This document shows positions 59,917 to 64,000 of a stretch of DNA of 64,000 nt, piece by piece; position 1 is the stretch's first letter, and every line of letters begins with the position of its first letter. The stretch is taken from contig NZ_QNUH01000003.1 in assembly GCF_003385495.1 (NCBI RefSeq), forward strand, positions 248,001 to 312,000. The letters run 5' to 3'. The position numbers were made by a program, and so were the translations under genes. The notes below the pieces were generated by a model. The model was not told the origin of the DNA, searched no databases, and worked only from the letters and a program-made list of their open reading frames with translations. The stretch is from Chryseobacterium elymi (GTDB taxonomy: Bacteria; Bacteroidota; Bacteroidia; Flavobacteriales; Weeksellaceae).

Positions 59917-60172
59917 AAAAATGTTTAATAAATGAAATTATTAATGGGTATCTCCAACTTTTGGAGCCCAATTTTTTTGCAAAGATAAGATTTTATTATT
60001 TAGCTGATGAAAAAGTACAATTTCTGAAATAATTTCTTACCTAATCATCATCCTTCTATTCAATTAAAAATCATACAATTATGGTAAATAAGGCTTTTTC
60101 TATTATTAATCCTCAAAAAAATATTTTTTCAGTTAAATAATTTTTTATAATTTCGCGCCACCAAAAATAAGC

Positions 60173-60243
60173 AGACCTATAGTGTAACGGTAGCACTCCG
60201 GTTTTTGGTACCGTCAGTCGGGGTTCGAATCCCTGTGGGTCTA
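60173..60243 (+). tRNA. tRNA-Gln (anticodon TTG)
   Basis: The cloverleaf can be folded: acceptor AGACCTA / TGGGTCT (one G-U), short D arm GTG / CAC, anticodon loop with TTG, and T arm CGGGG-TTCGAAT-CCCTG. No CCA is encoded; the discriminator base is A. It marks the left border of the accessory DNA. Pair C27-U43 in the anticodon stem is a mismatch. Confidence 0.9.
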
Positions 60244-60249
60244 CATTTT

Positions 60250-60284
60250 AAAAGCAATCTTCTGGTTTACAGTTGATTGCTTTT
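60250..60284 (+). terminator. Terminator after tRNA-Gln
   Basis: 10-bp stem AAAAGCAATC / GATTGCTTTT followed by T residues. Confidence 0.8.
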
Positions 60285-60458
60285 TTGTTTTGGTTAAGTC
60301 TTGATCAAGCCTTGATATTTATCTTTATCTGGATTCCATATTCATAACTAATTTTGTAGTTGATTTGTTGGAGAGCTTTTGATTTTAAAATTTCTTATTA
60401 TCAAAAGTTAAAAAGATGTGTAGTTTACAAGAAAATACTGTAGATAGTAAGCTTACTA

Positions 60459-60782
60459 ATGCTTTACAAGGTGTATAAAACAAAAAAACTCGCAAAATGC
60501 GAGTTTTTGTTTATTTATCAGCTCAAAGTTGCAAACTTTGCGCAGCGGGATTTTTATTTATCTGCCACACGATACAATCGCGGGAGCGAGGTAAAGCTAG
60601 CCAAGGCTTTTGGCGTTAGCGTGGATTTTATTTTAGGTGAGGGATTAAATGCTGATTATGATAAAGAGATGATTAAACGTCTTGATGAAGTGGAGAGTCT
60701 CCCGGAGGATGAAAAAAAACGGATATTCGATTATATGGATCTCATTATCAGAGATTATAAAACTAAGAAAAATTATAAATAA
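60459..60782 (+). pseudogene. Truncated XRE-type regulator
   Basis: Only the last part resembles a known protein: from about 60582 the frame reads S-E-V-K-L-A-K-A-F-G-V-S-V-D-F-I-L-G-E-G, the end of a Cro/C1-type HTH, then an acidic helix (E-D-E-K-K-R-I-F-D-Y). The first half of the HTH is missing. The upstream part of the frame (from the ATG at 60459) crosses a terminator-like hairpin at 60484-60508 and a GCGC-rich patch, and looks like foreign sequence. The regulator was therefore probably cut by an insertion or recombination event at the edge of the Rhs region. Confidence 0.6.
60484..60508. terminator. Terminator-like hairpin in accessory DNA
   Basis: Stem AAAAACTCGC / GCGAGTTTTT with a 5-base loop. 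A closely similar hairpin is at 63767-63787. Confidence 0.55.
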
Positions 60783-60787
60783 GTAAA

Positions 60788-60808
60788 AACCCGCTCAATG
60801 AGCGGGTT
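60788..60808 (-). terminator. Terminator of the lipoprotein gene 60826-61236
   Basis: Stem AACCCGCTCA / TGAGCGGGTT with a short loop; on the minus strand it is followed by TTTTT. Confidence 0.6.
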
Positions 60809-60825
60809 GGGTGATTAAAGAGTGA

Positions 60826-61236
60826 TTATTTTATATAATACAATCCTTTGAGATTTTCTGTAGTATATAAATCATAAATTCCATTTTTTGCGTCCGTGCA
60901 TATTTGAGTATTATCTTCATAATTGTAACACATAATATCTATCAAATTAACAGGCGACATTTTCACCCCGTTTATAACAGGAGTTTGAGAGCTTCTGGAA
61001 TGTAAATTCAAATTATAATTATTTCCTATTTTTATCTTTTTATAGTGTTTTGTTGTATGTTCTTTTTTAGACACTATTTTAAAAATGGAAGTATTCTTTT
61101 TTGCATAAATCAAATAATAATTATTAATAGAATCTACCTTATAAATAGTATATGTAGGCAAAACATTTTTGACATGTTTGTAATTATTGCATGATGTCAA
61201 CGCAAAGAAAATCATTAATACTATACTTTTTTTCAT
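60826..61236 (-). CDS. Small lipoprotein, possible immunity protein
   Basis: 136 residues with a lipobox (F-F-A-L-T-S-C, Cys16) and a basic tyrosine-rich body (Y-K-H-V-K-N, H-T-T-K-H-Y-K-K-I-K). It lies 8 bases after the stop of the Rhs-tip fragment and is transcribed with it, the usual place for an immunity gene. No known immunity family is recognised. A periplasm-facing lipoprotein would fit a toxin acting on the envelope. Confidence 0.55.
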   Translation of the reverse strand: MKKSIVLMIFFALTSCNNYKHVKNVLPTYTIYKVDSINNYYLIYAKKNTSIFKIVSKKEHTTKHYKKIKIGNNYNLNLHSRSSQTPVINGVKMSPVNLIDIMCYNYEDNTQICTDAKNGIYDLYTTENLKGLYYIK

Positions 61237-61244
61237 AATAAACT

Positions 61245-61811
61245 TTATGGGTATGTCATTATTACTGTTCCATTTGTCAAAGTGTAATCAACTCTTGCTG
61301 CCCCTTGATATGTATTTATTCTATTACCATTAGCATCATAAACATTTTCGTTAATTTGGAGATTTTGAGGAGTAGCAGACGTATGTGCATTCCAATATTG
61401 ACTATTTTTTTTGAGATCAGGCAAAGGACCATTTAAATCAGGCCTTCCAGATGGAGGTGAAGCATCTAAGCCAGTATTTTTTGTTGTTAATCCTGCTTGA
61501 TAAGATTCAGTCACTTCATGCAAAGTTAATGATCCATTAGTTCCCGCTGAATTATCAGCAGTACTTAAAACAGTCGGATTCACTTCTTGATATGTATTTA
61601 CTATTTTACTTAAAGATGTACCATCTCTATTTAATAAAGAACTAGTTTTTGTTCCCATAAAAGCACCCCCAATATACAAGTTCCCTGTTGAAGTAACTTT
61701 TGTATTCTCTGCTGTGACATTAACAGTAACGGAACGATCATCAATTGCATTAACTAATTGCTGAGCATCTCCCGATAGTTTCGCATTGGGATTATTTTGT
61801 GTATAGGATTT
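61245..61811 (-). pseudogene. Rhs fragment A, tip (toxin) part after a frameshift
   Basis: C-terminal polymorphic part of a broken Rhs protein. From about 61805 the frame reads Y-T-Q-N-N-P-N-A-K-L, continuing to a tip with S-L-T-L-H-E-V-T-E-S-Y near 61520 and Y-W-N-A-H-T-S-A-T-P-Q near 61385. H-E-x-x-E plus the later A-H is reminiscent of metalloprotease-like Rhs tips, but no family is confirmed. It would join in frame to the core part if one A were added in the five-base T run (plus strand) at 61809-61813. As it stands it could only be made from an internal TTG start (61679). Confidence 0.65.
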
Positions 61812-62365
61812 TTATCCATATTCAATGTTAATTCAGAACTAACAGACTTTTGCAACTCATTAAGAGCTGCTTGAGATTGAGAGCCTTTAATAATAACATC
61901 ATAGTTCTGCCTACCATCAGGATCAACAAATCTGATTGGATTATTGTAAGCATACGTATAAGGAGACCAACGTCTGGAAATTTCCGCTTTCATATCAATG
62001 ACACCCCATCTACCCAAATCCGGCATATAAAATCTCGCTCCATAATCGTGCATTCCCGTCTCTTGCAATTCCTTGCCGTTGTACTTATACTTATAAGAAG
62101 GATTTCCTGTTAATACATTATACCCTTCATGCTTCAATCCAAACGGGTAATAGTTACTTTCTTCAATGATCTCTATTCCTGCTCCATTCGTGGCATAACT
62201 TAATCTTGTATTTCCCAGATGGTCAATGTAATTATACACATATTTTCCGGTCTCAACATTAAAATATCCTTCTGCCGTTGGGAAGAATTTCAATGCAGAA
62301 TTTACATACTGGAAGCCATCCAAATAATCGGTTGTTTCTGTTCCGAAAACCTTTTTTACCTTCAC
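61754..62365 (-). pseudogene. Rhs fragment A, core part (frameshifted, 5' truncated)
   Basis: RHS-repeat-associated core: N-Y-I-D-H-L-G-N-T-R-L near residues 45-55, Y-Y-P-F-G-L-K-H-E-G near 72-81, [10 protein letters not shown] near 95-104, and D-P-D-G-R near 146-150, the usual boundary to the toxin tip. Coding similarity extends upstream to about 62455 (N-Y-L-N-L-P-G-K-V), where an in-frame stop and the IS-like remnant cut it. The frame ends at 61754 because of the deletion of one base at 61809-61813. It is not a complete Rhs gene. Confidence 0.7.
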
Positions 62366-62483
62366 ACCGTCTGCTCTGTAAATATAATCGGTTACTTTGG
62401 AGTTTTGGATAACTTTTCCTGGTAAATTTAGATAATTATATTGGATGGAGGAATATAATTATTAACCAGTTTATATATATAAA

Positions 62484-62602
62484 AGGCTGTCCGAAAAGTT
62501 TGGACAGCCTCAATTTTTGCTGATTTTATTCGTACCCCTATACAGGAGGAGTATATAAATATCCGAATCTCAGAAGGTGTTACCGACTTTTAGGACACTC
62601 CC
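62484..62602. mobile_element. Short IS/MITE remnant
   Basis: Ends carry 12-base inverted repeats with one mismatch: TGTCCGAAAAGT (62488-62499) and the complement of TGTCCTAAAAGT (62586-62597). The left end also forms a hairpin AGGCTGTCC / GGACAGCCT. The ~120 bases between hold no gene. It sits exactly where the Rhs-A core is truncated. Confidence 0.6.
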
Positions 62603-62605
62603 TTC

Positions 62606-62920
62606 TTAATTATTATTTTTTTTTCTACTTTTTATCTTGAAGTAGTATAAAACCAACTTATATAAGATAAACCATAAAATTAAAAAAACTATGGTTTGCA
62701 ATATGAATATTGATAAAAAGGAGACATCAACCATAACTAACCCAAATAATAAAATATTAACAGGATAAGTAATTATTACTAGTGGTGTCCAGAGTGTACT
62801 ATTATAATCGAAGCCGAACAAAGCGTATTCTGGGAAACTAACCAAAACAGCTAAAGTCCCTAACAATACATATATTAAACTAAATAGCATTGTCCCGAAT
62901 AAAATTTTATTTCTTTTCAT
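62606..62920 (-). CDS. Small membrane protein, putative immunity protein for Rhs tip B
   Basis: 104 residues with three hydrophobic segments (about 9-28, 40-65, 72-92) and a basic C-terminus (K-I-K-S-R-K-K-N-N-N). It is visibly AT-rich compared with the housekeeping genes. It begins 3 bases after the stop of the Rhs-tip-B gene, the typical position of a cognate immunity gene. A membrane location would match protection against a phospholipase-like toxin (inference). No family is recognised. Confidence 0.6.
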   Translation of the reverse strand: MKRNKILFGTMLFSLIYVLLGTLAVLVSFPEYALFGFDYNSTLWTPLVIITYPVNILLFGLVMVDVSFLSIFILQTIVFLILWFILYKLVLYYFKIKSRKKNNN

Positions 62921-62923
62921 ATA

Positions 62924-63772
62924 TTATTTTAATGATGGAAATGTTAAAGCTTGTTTCAAAATACTTTTTAAAGTTTGCCTTTTAGGTTGAGAAAAGGAAT
63001 TCAATCCCCTTCCTAATATTTTTGCTTGTATCATAAGTTTAGTATTTCCTTCTTTTCTATATTTCTCCTCTAGTTTACCCATACTATCAACAAAACGGTC
63101 ATCTGCTTTAATTGTAGCTGTATTATTAAATAATGCATCCGCTCCTGTAGCTCCTAATTTATCATAGTCCTTATCGTGAATAAAAGCTGGAACTTCTATT
63201 TCAGTTGGTGGTACTGAATAATCGGATTCACCATTATATTTTCTTGGGTTTTTCCCCCCCGGATAATTATAACCAAATAAATTTTTATTTAAGGTTTCTG
63301 GATTTAATTGGTCTAAATTGACTTTTCCATCTTCTAGTGTAGAATATAAAGTTTTCGCAGCGGATTCGCTAAGCTTTGCATCCTTATAATTATTATTAAC
63401 ATAACTTAATAATGTACTAGCATTATCTCCTTTTTCTTTTATTAAATTACCTTTCCCATCCTCACGCCAATCAGGTGAGTTTCTAGAGGAATTTGACATT
63501 GAATTTCTTAGTTGTAAAAATGCAGCTTGAGCATCCACTCCGGTATAAGTGGTTCCTGATGTTGTTTCTTCAATACCTCTCCCGTCAGGGTCGATAAATC
63601 TTATAGGATTATTTACTGCGTAATTATAAGTAGAGTGTCTACGATACTGTTCCGCCAGCGGATCCACAACACCCCATCTTCCAATATCCGGCATATAGAA
63701 TCTTGCGCCATAATCATACATTCCCGTTTCCTGCAACTCCTTGCCGTTGTACTTATACTTATAAGTAACCTC
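62924..63772 (-). CDS. Orphan Rhs tip B: short core plus phospholipase A2-like toxin domain
   Basis: Starts abruptly in the RHS core; the frame is open from just after an in-frame stop at about 63790 and the only familiar start is a TTG at 63736 (L-Q-E-T-G-M-Y-D-Y). It has D-I-G-R-W-G-V near 17-23 of that form and the boundary D-P-D-G-R near 49-53. After it, the tip carries [11 protein letters not shown] near 153-163, F-I-H-D-K-D-Y near 186-192 and K-A-D-D-R-F near 211-216. H-D plus a nearby Y and a later A-D resemble phospholipase A2-like toxin domains. Followed by a membrane protein that may be its immunity. Confidence 0.65.
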   Translation of the reverse strand, partial: EVTYKYKYNGKELQETGMYDYGARFYMPDIGRWGVVDPLAEQYRRHSTYNYAVNNPIRFIDPDGRGIEETTSGTTYTGVDAQAAFLQLRNSMSNSSRNSPDWREDGKGNLIKEKGDNASTLLSYVNNNYKDAKLSESAAKTLYSTLEDGKVNLDQLNPETLNKNLFGYNYPGGKNPRKYNGESDYSVPPTEIEVPAFIHDKDYDKLGATGADALFNNTATIKADDRFVDSMGKLEEKYRKEGNTKLMIQAKILGRGLNSFSQPKRQTLKSILKQALTFPSLK

Positions 63773-63790
63773 GCATTTTGCGAGGTTTTT
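63767..63790 (+). terminator. Terminator-like hairpin at the start of Rhs tip B
   Basis: Stem AACCTCGCA / TGCGAGGTT with a 3-base loop and T run on the plus strand. It lies exactly where Rhs-core coding stops and resembles the hairpin at 60484-60508. Confidence 0.55.
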
Positions 63791-63843
63791 TTATCATCAA
63801 AGGAACGAGCGAGACTCTCGCACCAGCAGGGGGATAAATCTAA

Positions 63844-64000
63844 TTATTTAGCATATTTATAATCTTGTAAAACTAAAACACTATAGCCTTTGTAACCATA
63901 AATATCAGAATAATTAATTTTTATTATTAAAAATTTCTGGCTCTTCTCCAATATTTCTATTGACTTAATTCTTTCAAAATGACTTGGATATGATCCAGTT
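63844..64000 (-). CDS. 3' end of a hypothetical gene, possible immunity protein
   Basis: 51 codons are open from the window edge to a stop at 63844-63846 (…D-Y-K-Y-A-K-stop). The residues are rich in K, I, Y and D (Y-S-D-I-Y-G-Y-K-G-Y near 33-42 of the visible part). The position just upstream of orphan tip B suggests the immunity gene of a preceding Rhs cassette lying to the right. The N-terminus is not visible. Confidence 0.5.
   Translation of the reverse strand, partial: TGSYPSHFERIKSIEILEKSQKFLIIKINYSDIYGYKGYSVLVLQDYKYAK

Noticed and set aside
1..64000. CRISPR arrays and rRNA genes
   Set aside because: No regularly spaced direct repeats and no rRNA-like sequence were found on reading the window.

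Overview
The window looks like a chromosomal segment from a member of the Flavobacteriia, most likely Chryseobacterium or a close relative. It is AT-rich, its promoters fit the Bacteroidota pattern TTG...TAnnTTTG, and it carries family-typical genes: an OstA-like protein, DUF6427 and DUF3109 proteins, M16 peptidases, a TonB receptor with a carboxypeptidase-like N-terminal domain, and tRNA-Gln without an encoded CCA. This is a judgement from gene content; no database search was run.

Region by region. 1-5.3 kb: a minus-strand operon of two TerD proteins, two TerY-like vWA proteins, a PP2C phosphatase and a protein kinase cut by the window edge; this is a TerY-P type stress-signalling module. 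5.4-12.6 kb: housekeeping genes (flippase-like membrane protein, panD, an HU protein, pdxH, yqgE, an amidase, a degenerate class IV aminotransferase next to a START-like protein, a class III aminotransferase). 12.6-15.2 kb: three tandem secreted proteins of unknown function. 15.4-24.3 kb: OstA-like protein, Fur-family regulator, kup, pdhB, a DUF2147 protein, an LTA-synthase-like sulfatase and pssA. 24.4-34.6 kb: exonuclease, FAH-family hydrolase, universal stress protein, membrane proteins, an XRE regulator, an M16 peptidase and trigger factor. 34.7-38.4 kb: a histidine-rich lipoprotein, TonB receptor and small His/Cys protein that look like a metal-uptake locus. 38.6-50.9 kb: an ABC-F ATPase, a DUF2235 lipase-like protein, a two-component system, aqpZ, a LuxE-like protein, lpxH-like, queD-like and a thioesterase. 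51-56.4 kb: the glyoxylate shunt (aceA, aceB) with a divergent ScfR/RamB-type regulator and two palindromes between them. 56.6-60.2 kb: hydrolase, upp, a four-helix-bundle protein, der and tRNA-Gln.

From the tRNA to the right edge (60.3-64 kb) the DNA is accessory. It holds a truncated XRE regulator, two Rhs C-terminal fragments with different tips, putative immunity genes, a short IS/MITE remnant with 12-bp inverted ends, and the 3' end of another small gene. One Rhs fragment is frameshifted. The other starts abruptly at a 27-bp block it shares with the first, as expected for a displaced Rhs tip; its tip resembles a phospholipase A2-like toxin and is followed by a membrane protein that may confer immunity.

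Besides genes, the window has about twenty intrinsic terminators, several recognisable promoters (some so close to ATG that leaderless mRNAs are likely), and several families of short dispersed intergenic repeats.
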